DNA of 64,000 nucleotides. Origin: Psilocybe azurescens. Its lineage: Eukaryota; Basidiomycota; Agaricomycetes; Agaricales; Agrocybaceae. The notes under the pieces are model-generated. The model was not told the origin of the DNA and did not search any database. It saw only the letters and a program-made list of their open reading frames with translations. The stretch's first letter is position 1, and every line of letters begins with the position of its first letter. Shown here one piece after another: positions 46,119 through 58,621 of the stretch. Location of the stretch: positions 17,932 to 81,931 of the forward strand of contig JAJIRX010000162.1 in assembly GCA_023853785.1 (NCBI GenBank), read 5' to 3'. Both the position numbers and the translations under genes were made by a program.

Positions 46119-47321
46119 ATGTCCGCTAATCGTCAAAATCCCGCTAAAGAGTCGAAAGTCAAAGCATTGGGTAATCGACTGAAGAAATCCCTGCGATTTG
46201 GATCGCCGAGTACCGGGACAGTACCAAGGGAAGAGGCTGCGAAACTCCGAGCTAGATTCACCCATTTCCGCATTCTTGTTATCGGGAGGGCAAACGCTGG
46301 CAAAACAACCCTGTTAAAGCGGGTATGTAACACGACTGAAGAGCCATCGATCTATGATGACGGTAAAAATCTGGTGAGCTACCCAGCCCTGCGCAAGATA
46401 TCAGACACTTATTATTTGTCAATAGCTTGAACCGACTTCGAGGGTACTATTCCTCCATAATTTTGCATCTCCCATCAACAAAATGACCGACTTTTAACAT
46501 TGTAGCGTGGAATCCATGACGTCCGTCGAGCATTCACATTTAAAAGTAACCCAAAGTTCATCTTTCATGACTCGCCTGGTTTTTGAGGGCAGGGGGTGAG
46601 GAGGAACTAAAGGCTGTGATGGATTTCATTGAAGAGCATTCAAAGGCTCATGAAGTCAATGACCAAATTCATATCATATGGTATGTGTTTTTTTGTTCTA
46701 ATCTTTTATTTGAAGCACCTCACATCACAATGGGTGTAGGTTTTGCTTTGAGCCAGATGTATCACGCCCATTATTGGACTTGGAAGTTAAGTTTTTCAAT
46801 GGAAATCGTGAAATGGAATGGTAAGCTTGTCACAAAATTTCAATAGTAATTAAAACTTACACAAAACCAGTGCCAGTTGTGGCAATCTTCATGAAGTTTG
46901 ATGATCTTATCAGCCAGGTTTGGAACAGAAGCAGTACCTCAGAGCAGAATACCCAGCATGCTTTGGACACTTTGCAGCAGAAGTTTGAGCAGCCACTTAG
47001 AAGCTATCGGTTTCCACCACGGGGTTATGTTCGGCTTGAGGGTAAGTGATTTATAATTCACCAAATCAATTTAGAGACTTAACACCATGAATAGCACTTG
47101 ATAAAGAATGAAAGTGATCACCAGAAACAAATTGAAGAATTAATCAAACAAACAGCAGCATCAATTGATGATCTTGCTCTCAAAATGCTGTTTGTTAGCG
47201 TACAGCAGAACAATTTAAAGATATGCATTGAATATGCAATAAAAAGTATGTTATCAATTGGTTGTATTTTAATGTTGCTTTATTATATTTTTAGCATTGT
47301 GAATCAAATAACAAACATGGT
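46119..47321 (+). pseudogene. P-loop GTPase (G-domain protein of basidiomycete type), decayed
   Basis: ATG 46119 (MSANRQNPAKESKVKALGNR). Walker A motif GRANAGKT in FRILVIGRANAGKTTLLKRV (~46270-46320). An intron then leads to an 18 nt micro-exon at 46426-46443 (LEPTSR) and an exon from 46506 with GIHDVRRAFTFKSNPKFIFH and DSPGF (DxxG-like switch II). Near 46575-46590 two extra bases shift frame and create TGA. Downstream exons keep EEELKAVMDFIEEH, a part with SRPLLDLEVKFFNGN, VPVVAIFMKFDDLI (the G4 region, K-x-D) and ELIKQTAASIDDLALKMLFV. The C-terminus breaks up where the 70 bp array begins. The family is large in mushrooms; its cellular role is unclear. Confidence 0.7.
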
Positions 47322-47630
47322 ATGTTGATTAGGGTGTGCTAGATCATTTCAGTGGCTAATTTACATAAAGGATGATTTGATATTTCGGACTATTGTTTGG
47401 TTTCCACACAATTACTAATGTATGTGAATATGCTACTGCACTATAAAGCACAGTAACTGACATTAAATCAGAATGTAAGCATTAATCATTTACTTGTTAT
47501 GGATGTGTGTAATGACATATAGATAGCATGTGAGTGTAAAATTTGAAACTATGAATAATGTGCTAACAGAGTGTTATAAGGATTATGATGTAAGATTTCA
47601 ACCAGTGGAGATATGATTGCATGCTCAATT

Positions 47631-49694
47631 GCAACTGCTGATATTTTCTGCATCAATTTTTATGTAGCATGTAAGTGGTGTGCACTATTTGTGATTGATT
47701 GCAATTGCTGACATTTTCTGCATCAATTCTAATTCAGCATGTAAGTGGTGTGCACTATTTGTGATTGATTGCAATTGCTGATATTATCTGCATCAATTCT
47801 AATTCAGTTTGTAAGTTGGTGTGCACTGTTTGTGATTGATTGCAATTGCTGATATTATCTGCATCAATTCTAATTCAGGTTGTAAGTTGTGTGCACTGTT
47901 TGTGATTGATTGCAATTGCTGATATTATCTGCATCAATTCTAATTCAGTGTAAGTTGTGTGCACTGTTTGTGATTGATTGCAATTGCTGATATTATCTGC
48001 ATCAATTCTAATTCAGGATGTAAGTTGTGTGCACTGTTTGTGATTGATTGCAATTGCTGATATTATCTGCATCAATTCTAATTCAGGATGTAAGTTGTGT
48101 GCACTGTTTGTGATTGATTGCAATTGCTGATATTATCTGCATCAATTCTAATTCAGGGTGTAAGTTGTGTGCACTGTTTGTGATTGATTGCAATTGCTGA
48201 TATTATCTGCATCAATTCTAATTCAGGATGTAAGTTGTGTGCACTGTTTGTGATTGATTGCAATTGCTGATATTATCTGCATCAATTCTAATTCAGGATG
48301 TAAGTTGTGTGCACTGTTTGTGATTGATTGCAATTGCTGATATTATCTGCATCAATTCTAATTCAGGATGTAAGTTGTGTGCACTGTTTGTGATTGATTG
48401 CAATTGCTGATATTATCTGCATCAATTCTAATTCAGGATGTAAGTTGTGTGCACTGTTTGTGATTGATTGCAATTGCTGATATTATCTGCATCAATTCTA
48501 ATTCAGGTTGTAAGTTGTGTGCACTGTTTGTGATTGATTGCAATTGCTGATATTATCTGCATCAATTCTAATTCAGGATGTAAGTTGTGTGCACTGTTTG
48601 TGATTGATTGCAATTGCTGATATTATCTGCATCAATTCTAATTCAGGATGTAAGTTGTGTGCACTGTTTGTGATTGATTGCAATTGCTGATATTATCTGC
48701 ATCAATTCTAATTCAGTTTGTAAGTTGTGTGCACTGTTTGTGATTGATTGCAATTGCTGATATTATCTGCATCAATTCTAATTCAGGATGTAAGTTGTGT
48801 GCACTGTTTGTGATTGATTGCAATTGCTGATATTATCTGCATCAATTCTAATTCAGGGTGTAAGTTGTGTGCACTGTTTGTGATTGATTGCAATTGCTGA
48901 TATTATCTGCATCAATTCTAATTCAGTTTGTAAGTTGTGTGCACTGTTTGTGATTGATTGCAATTGCTGATATTATCTGCATCAATTCTAATTCAGGATG
49001 TAAGTTGTGTGCACTGTTTGTGATTGATTGCAATTGCTGATATTATCTGCATCAATTCTAATTCAGGATGTAAGTTGTGTGCACTGTTTGTGATTGATTG
49101 CAATTGCTGATATTATCTGCATCAATTCTAATTCAGGATGTAAGTTGTGTGCACTGTTTGTGATTGATTGCAATTGCTGATATTATCTGCATCAATTCTA
49201 ATTCAGGATGTAAGTTGTGTGCACTGTTTGTGATTAATTGCAATTGCTGATATTATCTGCATCAATTCTAATTCAGGATGTAAGTTGTGTGCACTGTTTG
49301 TGATTGATTGCAATTGCTGATATTATCTGCATCAATTCTAATTCAGGATGTAAGTTGTGTGCACTGTTTGTGATTGATTGCAATTGCTGATATTATCTGC
49401 ATCAATTCTAATTCAGCGTGTAAGTTGTGTGCACTGTTTGTGATTGATTGCAATTGCTGATATTATCTGCATCAATTCTAATTCAGCGTGTAAGTTGTGT
49501 GCACTGTTTGTGATTGATTGCAATTGCTGATATTATCTGCATCAATTCTAATTCAGGCTGTAAGTTGTGTGCACTGTTTGTGATTGATTGCAATTGCTGA
49601 TATTATCTGCATCAATTCTAATTCAGGCTGTAAGTTCTGTGTACTATTTGTAATTGATTGCAATTTTTAATATACTCATATCACACTTTATTTA
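47631..49694 (+). repeat. 70 bp tandem array of intron-shaped units (~29 units)
   Basis: Head-to-tail units of 70 bp, nearly identical from ~47950 to 49640 and degenerate at both edges. Each unit runs TGTAAGTTGTGTGCACTG ... TGATTGATTGCAATTGCTGA ... TTCTAATTCAG. Read as GTAAGT...CTAATTCAG, each unit holds a consensus donor, a branch-like CTAAT and a CAG acceptor, with only two or three bases between one CAG and the next GTAAGT. Nearly all variation sits in those two bases (GA, TT, GT, GG, CG, GC, CA, or missing once). No unique spacers exist, so it is not a CRISPR array. It lies in or just after the last recognisable intron of the GTPase pseudogene. Confidence 0.9.
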
Positions 49695-51379
49695 GTTTGT
49701 AAGTTGTGTTCACTTTATTGCTAAATACATGCTGATTGTTGTTCTTTTATTTCATATTACTTGTATTTTATAGGCACACAGTGTTAAAACAAACATCAAC
49801 ACTCAATTCACTGTAAGATTTTGTTTGCCATTTTGACTGGCATTTATAAAACTCTGTTATTTTGAAATATTGTTGTTTTAGGAGCCATCCATAAATGCTT
49901 TTGCAGGTTGGGATATATTTATCTTGTTTTTCCGGTTTGTATATCTCATTGTTTGTCTCAGCCATTCTCATCTCGCTTGAACATTCTTTTTGGATTACTT
50001 CAACCAGTGGTGACAAATTTTTGATAGCTTGGAACATTTATCTGAAGGATAGATGTAGTCAAGTTAATCAACTGTTAACAGCTTATCTTTCATCTATGCA
50101 AAAGGTGACTGGATCATAGAACAATATTGCCCATCTGATGATGATATTGCAATATTTCAAAACATAATTTTTCAAAACCTTCTCTGTAAGCCAATTTATT
50201 TATCTATTTATTTTATTTTATTTTATTTTATTGATATTATACACCACTTTAGCCCATCTTAGCTTCACCACTTGATATTATGATTAGTAGATCAACTGCC
50301 ATTCTATGTATTCAAATATCAGTCCAATACATATAAATGTAACATTGTGATTTCAAATCTTGCCATCAATCAGACATCAGAGTAAGATACAAGTGTAAAT
50401 ATGATAATTAATTTTGAGCACATTCATAAATTACTCAATTAATAGAGTCAGAATGTTATTGATGAGCTTCACATCGATTCTGGAAATGATCAATCTACTG
50501 ATAATCTTGATGACTTGAATGATAACTATAAACAGCACAGTGTATATTGAGATAGTGGTAAAGAAGAAGACAGTAGACTATTGCATAGATTTCCCACACC
50601 CACATGAATCATGTGTAAGAATGAGGTATGAGCTCAGCTATCCCCAACTCTCACATATCAATATTAAATTTAGACACAAAAATTATATAATGTAGACACT
50701 GTACAGTACCCAAGCCACAGAAATTCTACCAAAATTGGCATGGACATCTATTCTAAGAGGCTTGATTTTGATTATACCCAATATAGATGCTGATAGTGAA
50801 CTGTGTAATCCCACACAGTCTGGCTGTGTTTTGAGCATCAAATAGTCAGCTATCAATGCACTCAAGTCCATGAAGAAGAGACAGATACTTTCAAGTAATA
50901 ATAAATGCTCTACTGTCAAGATATATGTCATTCAAAAATAACTTACAATGTTTACAATGTTTTCCAAGACTCAGAGCTGCCAAAAGAAAAAAAAATCCAT
51001 CTTCTTGAAGTTGTTGCCTGAGAGTAAATTATCTAAAGGAGAAAAAGAAAAAGTATCATTGAAAAGATCACTGAAACTGAAGAAGGATCAGTTAGTGGTG
51101 TGAGTAATCTGTTTACTTAATGGACATAGATAATAAACTTTGTGATCAGGCTTTTTCCATAATGAGCATCACAGATGAATTAATACCACCAAGAAATCCA
51201 TTACCAAAAGCTTCTGTTATTGAAATTGATAAAGACAACAATGACAATAAGCCAGAGTGTGATAATTAGTCTTCCAAATATAAACTCAGTTAAGGTTTTT
51301 ATTTTCAAATGATGTTATATTAATAATCAAAAAGAGTGCTTTATGGATGATTGAAACTCACCAATCTATGCATTCTTCT
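49695..51379. other. AT-rich stretch without supported gene
   Basis: Short AT-rich frames only. Small splice-bounded fragments after ATAG at 49774 may be the last exons of the GTPase gene. 50995-51110 has Lys/Glu-rich coding-like pieces that could belong to the hAT-like remnant downstream. Confidence 0.4.
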
Positions 51380-52050
51380 GTCCAATTCCAACAATCAGCT
51401 ATGCTGAAGATTGTCATTATCACAAGTTCTTCATCAATCTGTAGAAAAAGTGTTTGGTGTTGCTTGAATAAGAAAGATGCATAGTCAACTAGTAACTTAC
51501 ACAAGCATGTAAAAATTGTTGGAGTGAAGATATGATAAAAGCAGTGATAGACACAGTAAATGCTTTGGAAGCTTGAGAAGTGCTTTCTGAACCTAAAGAT
51601 TGTTCAATTACAGCAGCTTTTAGATCAAGGATAAGGATAAAGTAATGTACTCATACAGGCAATATACACAGACTGAAACTCAGTATATTTTTATCCATCT
51701 TGATACATGTTTATATCTAACTGAGACCTAGAGTAGAATTTGTTTGTTGGGTTGCTAAAAACACTAGACCATTTAACATTGTTAGCAACCACAGGTTCAA
51801 AATTTTAATGAAAACTGGAAAAACTGAGTATTACTTACCATTGCTAACCACTGTCTCCTGTGATGTTCATCTGGTATTTGCATGCTTGTGCCAACATATC
51901 ACAATCTTATTGTGTGCAACTTGTTCTTTTAAAAAAATGGAAAAGCCTAAACAATATACTAGAAACATGATGACAAGCTTCACTTTTCAATGGACACATA
52001 GACCTCCCCAAAACACTGACCCTACATCTTATTGACAACACACTCCAAGC
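51380..52050 (+). pseudogene. hAT-like (BED zinc finger) transposase remnant
   Basis: In changing frames there are blocks resembling mushroom hAT-type proteins: VWCCLNKKDA with TSNLHKHVKNCW (C-x2-C...H-x3-H-x5-C, BED-like), then a linker, then FVCWVAKNTRPFNIVSNHRF and KILMKTGKTEYYLP followed by TVSCDVHLVFA. This order (BED finger, W-V-A-E-x-x-R-P-F, L-M-K-T-G-R) is what I recall for the N-terminal half of hAT transposases. Several stops and shifts; the catalytic half is not found. Confidence 0.5.
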
Positions 52051-52616
52051 ATAACAGACTGCCTGTTTCCTGATTCAACATTGTGGTCTGTATACCTAAG
52101 AGAATAATAGCTGAAGAGTGCCAAGTGCTAGCTGGGGATGCAATAACCACATAGATTATTTATTAGCATTCCAATTAGTTGTAGAAAGGCTTATGATTTG
52201 CAAAAATGTAGTTCGGGGTTTGTAACAGTGATTCAATTTACTAAATTATTCTCTGATGTTGTATATACCTGTAGCTATAAATTAAATGTATCTATGTAGA
52301 TATTAAGCAAGTAATTTTTACCCCAAGGATGTACAGTTCAGATTTATTCTGTGTCTGTATTTTCTGAGACTATTAAGAACTTTAAGGATATTAATTGCTT
52401 GTCAAGCAATAGAAATCTATTGTTCACCTTTGAATTTGAAAGTAGTGCTTTGCACATTTGAAAGCTAGAAATACTTGAAGAGTTCACCTCACACAACCAA
52501 GTCTAAAACATTGACTTTATACCCAGCAAGAGGCCAACCAAGATATAAGGCATCCAAGCTGGCTTCACAACCTAGCTCCCTCTCATTTTGTATTTCCAAG
52601 GCCAAGAAGGTCTTTA
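52051..52616. other. AT-rich stretch, nothing recognised
   Basis: No open frame, RNA or repeat feature that I can support. It ends at the LTR start at 52617. Confidence 0.4.
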
Positions 52617-52995
52617 TGTTATGACTTCAAGCTTATATTCATGTGCATGGATAAAGCTGACAGTCAAGTAGTCAAGAACAGTGAGTTCCAAGCAGTATCA
52701 AATAAGAGGAGATTAGATTCTCAAGAACTAGCTAAGGAATAATAGCAGTATCTACTGGCTATTTAAGTGTTTTGAATATCTACAATTATAGTACAATATG
52801 AGTTGCGATATAAGTCAGAATAGAGAATGAGTCATAATGGTACTGACGATGTGAGTCTGAAGAACATGAGTCAAGGAAAGGATGAGTTGTATGTATGATC
52901 ACATGATGTGTATGTGATAAGGATGTTTTATGTAATGAAAACAAAGAAAATGAAAAGAAAAGAGAAGGGCAAAGAAACATAAGATGTCCATAACA
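52617..52995 (-). repeat. LTR of a second chromovirus (minus orientation)
   Basis: 379 bp starting TGTTATGACTTC and ending GTCCATAACA. The minus strand shares TTAGCTAGTTCTTGAGAATC with the LTR of the 9826-17378 element. It is followed on the plus strand by TTACCCCCCTT, the complement of a polypurine tract, and then ORF3. Confidence 0.75.
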
Positions 52996-53037
52996 TTACC
53001 CCCCTTCTACAGTTTGAACGTCCCAGTTGAATTGTCT

Positions 53038-53258
53038 TTAATATCTGTAGGGTTCTCCTGTGTTGTTTGCAATGACAGCATCATCTGTGGGGTCATCATA
53101 ATCAAATGAATTGCTTCCGCAAGCAATGTCATTACACTTGATAGGACAGTATCTTGCAGTATGTCCTGGTGCTCAGCGGTAGCAGTAGTGGCAGGTGAAT
53201 TTGGGGCACTGTTGTTGCATATGTCCCAGCTTTCTACATCATAGCATGTAGTGTCTGT
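53038..53258 (-). pseudogene. Second chromovirus ORF3, C-terminal fragment
   Basis: Minus-strand remnant of the extra zinc-knuckle protein. After restoring one lost base near 53240 (not written out) a C-x2-C-x4-H-x4-C cluster reads through KLGHMQQQC, followed by CHYCYR, an in-frame TGA, then APGHTARYC, matching CIYCYRYAPGHSFRDC of the first element. It ends with an acidic tail and TAA at 53040-53038, ~43 nt before its LTR. It is cut off upstream by LTR-T at 53259. Confidence 0.65.
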
Positions 53259-54279
53259 TGTCATACACCAATTTTGATTGGATATGAGATTTATCTATAA
53301 GCTTAGAGCATCTGTCTTGACTCTCCATTGCATGCAGAAGCCAGGGTTATTATTTCGCATTTTTATCTGAAGCACATCCCTCAATATTTAATGTCAAAGC
53401 CCATTCACAGTCCACTTCAATCTCCATTCCAACTTTCAATCTCCACTTCAACCATTTGATCAGCTACATTCCCTATCAATGATTCAATTGTCTATCTATT
53501 TCGAACCTCAAGGCTATACACAGCTTATTCCTGGACATCATTCCTATCCATCCTAGTACGCACAGCACTGCACAGCATCATATATCGCCATTGTCATCAG
53601 CATTTGGTCATCTACAACTATTTGGTCTTTAACTGGATTCCACATATGCAGCAAATCTTTGTCTCACTCAGCAGTCTTGGTAATGGATGACTGAGCTGTG
53701 CCATGAATAGACTGGTTCTATTCATTAGCATGGTACTTGTTCGCTATTTTGGCTCCTTTTCTATTGTCTGACACTTTCATATGATTGATCTTTCCTTCCT
53801 TTTGTCATTCTTGCTTATTGTACTTACTCAGCTTCGCTTCTTTCTTACTAATCTCACTTCGCTTTTCATAATCCTGCTTATACTTCTTACTCATCCTATG
53901 TTACTTACTTACTCATCCTTCTATTTTTCACTCCTAAACTCCGTCAGCCTTCAATCTATTGTATGTAGTTGGCAGATAGGACTACAGGGTGTCGTTCTAC
54001 AGAAAGATTAGTATAGTTTGGACGCTTGATCTCTTTTAAATATTTTTCTGTGTTCTCTGGTATATAAACCATGTAGTAGTATCGCTTGGAATGCAAGGAA
54101 GTTACAAGCCCCAACTTTCTTCACAGCAAAGTTTTCAAAGTTATCAGCACTCAATATCAGCACTCCAGTATGCACTCAAGAAGTTATTATCAGTATTCAA
54201 CACAAAATCCAGCAATTACTCCAGTTATTCAAGACATCCATCAGTGGTTAGACCAGCCTATGAGGGCTTTGTGTCCCCC

Positions 54280-54460
54280 ACATATTCCGGCCGGAGTCTG
54301 CCGGGAGTCCGCTCGCGGAATGAGCAAAAATATGGCACAAGGCCCTGCTATTTTATTTAATATCAATTCCGATTGGAATGGTGGATTCCGCGAGTGGAAT
54401 TGAGCGGAATCCGTTTACAAAACGGAATACCCCGGAACAGAACCGAAAACGGAACCATAA
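54280..54460. repeat. Palindromic array, left end of element C
   Basis: Words of the type GGAATCCG, GGAATTG and CGGAGTCCG / CCGGCCGG in both orientations, distinct from the TGGAGTCCA word of element A. Confidence 0.65.
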
Positions 54461-55619
54461 ATGGACTTAAAATTTGATATTATTTCTCAGCAATTCTCAG
54501 CAACAGTGAACAATGTCACGTGTGTGACTTTTGGTTGCCACGTCAGTCCGTTGGTTACTCCAACCACCCCACCTCCTCCTGCGACCACCACCACCCCACT
54601 GCTGCCGTTGTGCGTGCCTCACCACCTCGCTGTTGTCGGTTGGAGCCAGGCACCCGCCAACCTGACCCGACATGCATCGCGTCACCACCAACCGAGGCCA
54701 TGACGATAACATGTCTGTGTATAATGGCGACGACACCGTACATGCGTATGCGGTACAACAACAACAACAACAACAACACCGGACTGATGGGGAGCGAGGG
54801 AGGTGGGGATTGAGTACGAGGTAAAGCAAGGTGGGTGGGGCATGAGGGCGAACGAGGGGAGAGGCGATGAACAAGGCCGGCGACACCACGTAGAGTCGCC
54901 AAATCCCACATACTGCCGCCACTAACTGCTGCCCCCTCCTTTTGATAGGCCAACAACGGCGCCCACGTATGTACTGCATGTACCGCAACACGTACAGTAC
55001 GACAACAGCATGTACAATGGCGGGCACGATGTGTACTGACAACAACAACAACAACGTGCGGCACATACTCGCGACACATACCGATGACAACGACAATGCG
55101 GCATGCACTGTGACACGCATTACAACACGAGCGGCTGCATGCACGATGGCCCGCGGCGATGATGACGACACATACAACAACCACAACGGACGGGGCCACG
55201 TACAACAACTACAACACGTCGCGACGGACACAGCAGCCACAAAGACAAGGACGACAACGCGTCACGGTGGACGTACCATGGCCTAACAATGATGGTGTGT
55301 ACGACTCGACCGACATGTTTGGCGGGGGCTAAGACCGATATGATCACCCTCCCGCCCCCTTTTTCATTTTCTACTTCTTTTTTCACTTTTTTTTTTTGTT
55401 TTTTGTTTTTGTTTTCTCTTTCTCTTTTTGTTTTACATTTATATGTTTGTTCATTCATTTAATCCAAGTACATACACTCCTGCCCAGCTTTTTGTCTGTT
55501 ATGTTTTTGTTTTGTTTTTGTTTCAATGATGGATCTCACAACTAAATAATAATGTAGTACATAGCTATTAATATATTATATTATGCTCATGAATTTACAC
55601 TAAGATTAAAGACTAATAT

Positions 55620-55805
55620 ATTCCAGTTGAAATCCAACTGGATTCCATTTCATTTTATGTGAAGTTAAAGTTGAAACTCCAACTGGAGTCCAACTGGAGT
55701 CCAGGTGGATTCTAATTGAACTCCACCTGGACTACAGTTGGACTCAAGTGGAATTATTTGGAGTCCACCTGAGTCCACCTATCAAAGTTAATTTTTGAAC
55801 ATTTA
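55620..55805. repeat. Internal TGGAGTCC array of element A type within element C
   Basis: Repeated CCAACTGGAGTCCA and TGGACTCAAGTGG words, followed by CACCTATCAAAG, the reverse complement of the subterminal sequence found at 6053 and 57130 in the A copies. Confidence 0.7.
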
Positions 55806-55854
55806 CATATGCGAGGCAGGTAACAAGGCGATGTGAGCGCGCAGCTGTGACACA

Positions 55855-55911
55855 GTAAGTCGCAAACCCCACCCACCGCCGCCACTAACCCACCCCCTCT
55901 TTCTCATATAG
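55855..55911 (+). other. Conserved spliceosomal intron in element C, module 2
   Basis: 57 bp: GTAAGT donor, CACTAAC branch point, pyrimidine tract, ATATAG acceptor. Homologous to the introns of both A copies. Confidence 0.6.
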
Positions 55912-58069
55912 ACCAATGGCGTACACATACGTACTGCACATACCACGACACATGCAATGTGTACGGTACAACAATGGTACGTATAAAGCGGACATGACAC
56001 ATAGGGACGACGACAACAGCATGCAGGATGCATACCACGACATGCAGGATGCACGTGACATGTATGACATGCATGGCGGCCACGACAACAACACACACGA
56101 CACCAAGTATGACACCCACGTACAGCACCCACAACAGCCGCAAAGACGACGACAATGACATGTACGACACCGAGTACGATGGCCATGCATGACAGCCACA
56201 ACGGACTGCGGCCACAAGGACAACAACACATACAGCGGATGCATACCATGCCCACGACAATGGCATGTATGACTGATACGACCACCTGTCCACCACCCCT
56301 TTTTTAAATTTTTTTTTCACTTTTTTCTTTTGTTCTCTCATTTTCTTTTACATTTATGTGTTTGTTTGTTCATTTAACCCAAGTATATACCCTCCCGCCC
56401 ATCTTTTTACTCTGTTATGTTTTTATTTTATTTTATTTTGTTACAATGGACTTTGCATATAGATAATAATGTAGTATATAGTTATTAATATATTATATTG
56501 CACTCATGAATTTACACTAAGATTGATAGATTGAAATATTCTAGTCGGAATCCAATGATACAGGGTAGATTATATAAGCAGTGTACAGTAGGTGTATGAT
56601 ATAAGGATTATATAAGCAGTGTATAGTAGATGTATGATAGTAGTGGTAACTGTGTAAATCTATTTTATATTCAGCCTAAAGGTGTGGGAAATTGTTTTTA
56701 CTCAGCTCCAAGCCATGGGAATTCCACTTTATTACTGTATTGGCTATAAATAACTCTATTCCCCTTCATTCCCCATCATTCCCTCCATTCCCTCTCCAAT
56801 TCCTTCATTCCCTCTTCAATCCTCTCTATTCCCTCTATTCCCTCTATTCCCTTCACTCCCTTTCTCAATCCCTCCAGTCCTAGGGAATATGTGGGGGAGT
56901 GAGAAGTACTGCAGCCTATCCAACCACCCACGTTCTCTCATCACAGAGAAATTTATCCTGTTCATTTCGATCCTATCATCCTCCAAGCCCTTTATTCTTC
57001 CTCTACATCTAGATTCTCAACTCTCCATTGCTTCTATTGCTCCAGAATATTTTTATTCAGCAATCTTGGGTGTACTTTACCTCCACCCATATACTCCATC
57101 TGGAACATATGCAAGTGTTCAGAAAATTATCTTTGATAGGTGGAGTTCAGGTGGACTCAGATGGACTCCAGGTGGACTGTAAGCAATTCCACTTGAATCC
57201 AACTGGAGGCCAGGTGGAGGCCAGGTGGAGTCCAGGTGGAGTTCAATTAGAATCCACCTGGACTCCATACCTGGGTAACAATATTCCAGCTTAGGCCATC
57301 AGAGAGCAGACTTATTGAATTTCACAAAGTCCAGCTATAGCCAGATTTTAATTGGAATGTATTTTCTTAGAGTAAATTCATGTAAGAATGTATATATAAT
57401 ATATTAAAAACTATATACTACATTATTATCTACAATATTATCTACTAGCGAAGTTCATCACCACTGAAACATAAAAAAGAAATATATAAAAATATATAAA
57501 ACAAAAGAAATAAAGAAAAACATACAAAACAGACAAAAAAGGAGGCAAGAGGGTACATAGTTGGTTCAAATAAATATAGAAGCACATGAACATGAAAAAA
57601 AAGAGAAAACAAGATAAAAAAAAAAGAAAAAGAAGAAAAAAGGGGGCAAGAGGATGGCCGTGTCGCTCATAGCCCTGCCATACACATTGTTGTTGTTGTG
57701 GTGGCCGTTGTACACGCTGCGGTGGCCTTTGTACACGTTGTGGTGGCCATTGTACGTGTCCGGCATGTCCATACATTGTGTTGTCATGTCTGCTGTGTCT
57801 GTCATACGTGTTGTCGTTGTCGTTGTGGCTGTTGTACACATCGTTGTCATTGTCATTGTGGCTGTTGTATGCATTGTTGTTGTTGTTGTCATGGCCGTCA
57901 TACATGTTGTGGTTGTGGTTGTGGTTGTCGTGGCCGTTGTCACGGCCGTTGTACTCGTCGTCGTCATGGTCTGCATACGTGTTGGTGTTGTTGTCTGTAC
58001 GTGTCCTGCGTGCCGTCGTACCCATTGTTGTACGTACTGTATGTACCCGTCGTTGTCGTTGTCGTTGGC

Positions 58070-58131
58070 CTACACAAAAAAAGAGGGAGGGGAGCAGTTA
58101 ATGGCAGCGGCATGCAGAATTTGCAACTTAC
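58070..58131 (-). other. Conserved spliceosomal intron in element A copy 2
   Basis: 62 bp, CAG|GTAAGT donor, CCATTAAC branch-like site, GTGTAG acceptor on the minus strand. Confidence 0.6.
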
Positions 58132-58548
58132 CTGGGGTTGTGACCTCATTCCTCGTTTGCATTGCATCGCCTCGTTCCCCCTCGTTCTGCATTCACCTCG
58201 CCTCGTTCCTTGTTCTCCACCCGCCTTGTTCCATCTTGTTCCATACTCACCTCCATTCGTTCACAGGTGTCTGTTTGTTCTTTGTCAGTCTCGGTTTGTT
58301 GCGATGCGATGCGTGTCGGGTCAGGTTGGCATGGGCCTGGCTCTGACGGACAATGGCGAGGTGGGGGCATGCACGACAGTGGCAGCGGGGTGGTGGTGGT
58401 CAGAGGAAGAGGTGGGGTGGTGGAAATAATAAACGGACCGACGTGGCATCAATAAGTCACATACATGACATTATTTGTCACTTGCCGAGAAATGCCGAGT
58501 AAATAGCTGTATTGGTATGTAGGCCATCAAAATTTGATAAATTACAAA

Positions 58549-58621
58549 AACTCTATGGCTTAGTTGGTTTAACGTCAGTGTGCAGCCTTCTCGGATGCCC
58601 AAGCTCAACTCCTGTTGGTGC
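58549..58621 (+). ncRNA. tRNA-like Pol III unit in element A copy 2
   Basis: A box TGGCTTAGTTGG and a diverged B box (AAGCTCAACTCC), followed by 15 T at 58622-58636. The B box has drifted from the copy-1 version. Confidence 0.45.

Larger units (their letters stand above)
54262..56911 (+). mobile_element. Element C: composite array-ended DNA element
   Basis: 2,650 bp. Left end GAGGGCTTTGTGTCCCCC, right end (inward) CAGTACTTCTCACTCCCC, both continuing CACATATTCC. CAGCCTAT is duplicated at 54254-54261 and 56912-56919. It holds two internal modules in the same orientation: 54461-55400 (TGCCACGTCAGTCC block, exon-like repeats, intron with decayed donor) and 55803-56300 (intron 55855-55911, then ACGACA-rich exon). 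Between them, at 55620-55805, lies a TGGAGTCC array plus the CTTTGATAGGTGGA subterminal sequence of element A in reverse. This suggests an A-type element inside a C-type element, or recombination of two. Confidence 0.75.

Noticed and set aside
47631..49694. CRISPR-like regular array
   Set aside because: Units are contiguous 70 bp repeats with no unique spacers, in a eukaryotic sequence with introns.
54497..55240. 247-residue minus-strand protein in element C
   Set aside because: Same reason: antisense of ACAAC-type repeats, no motif, not kept in the sister elements.
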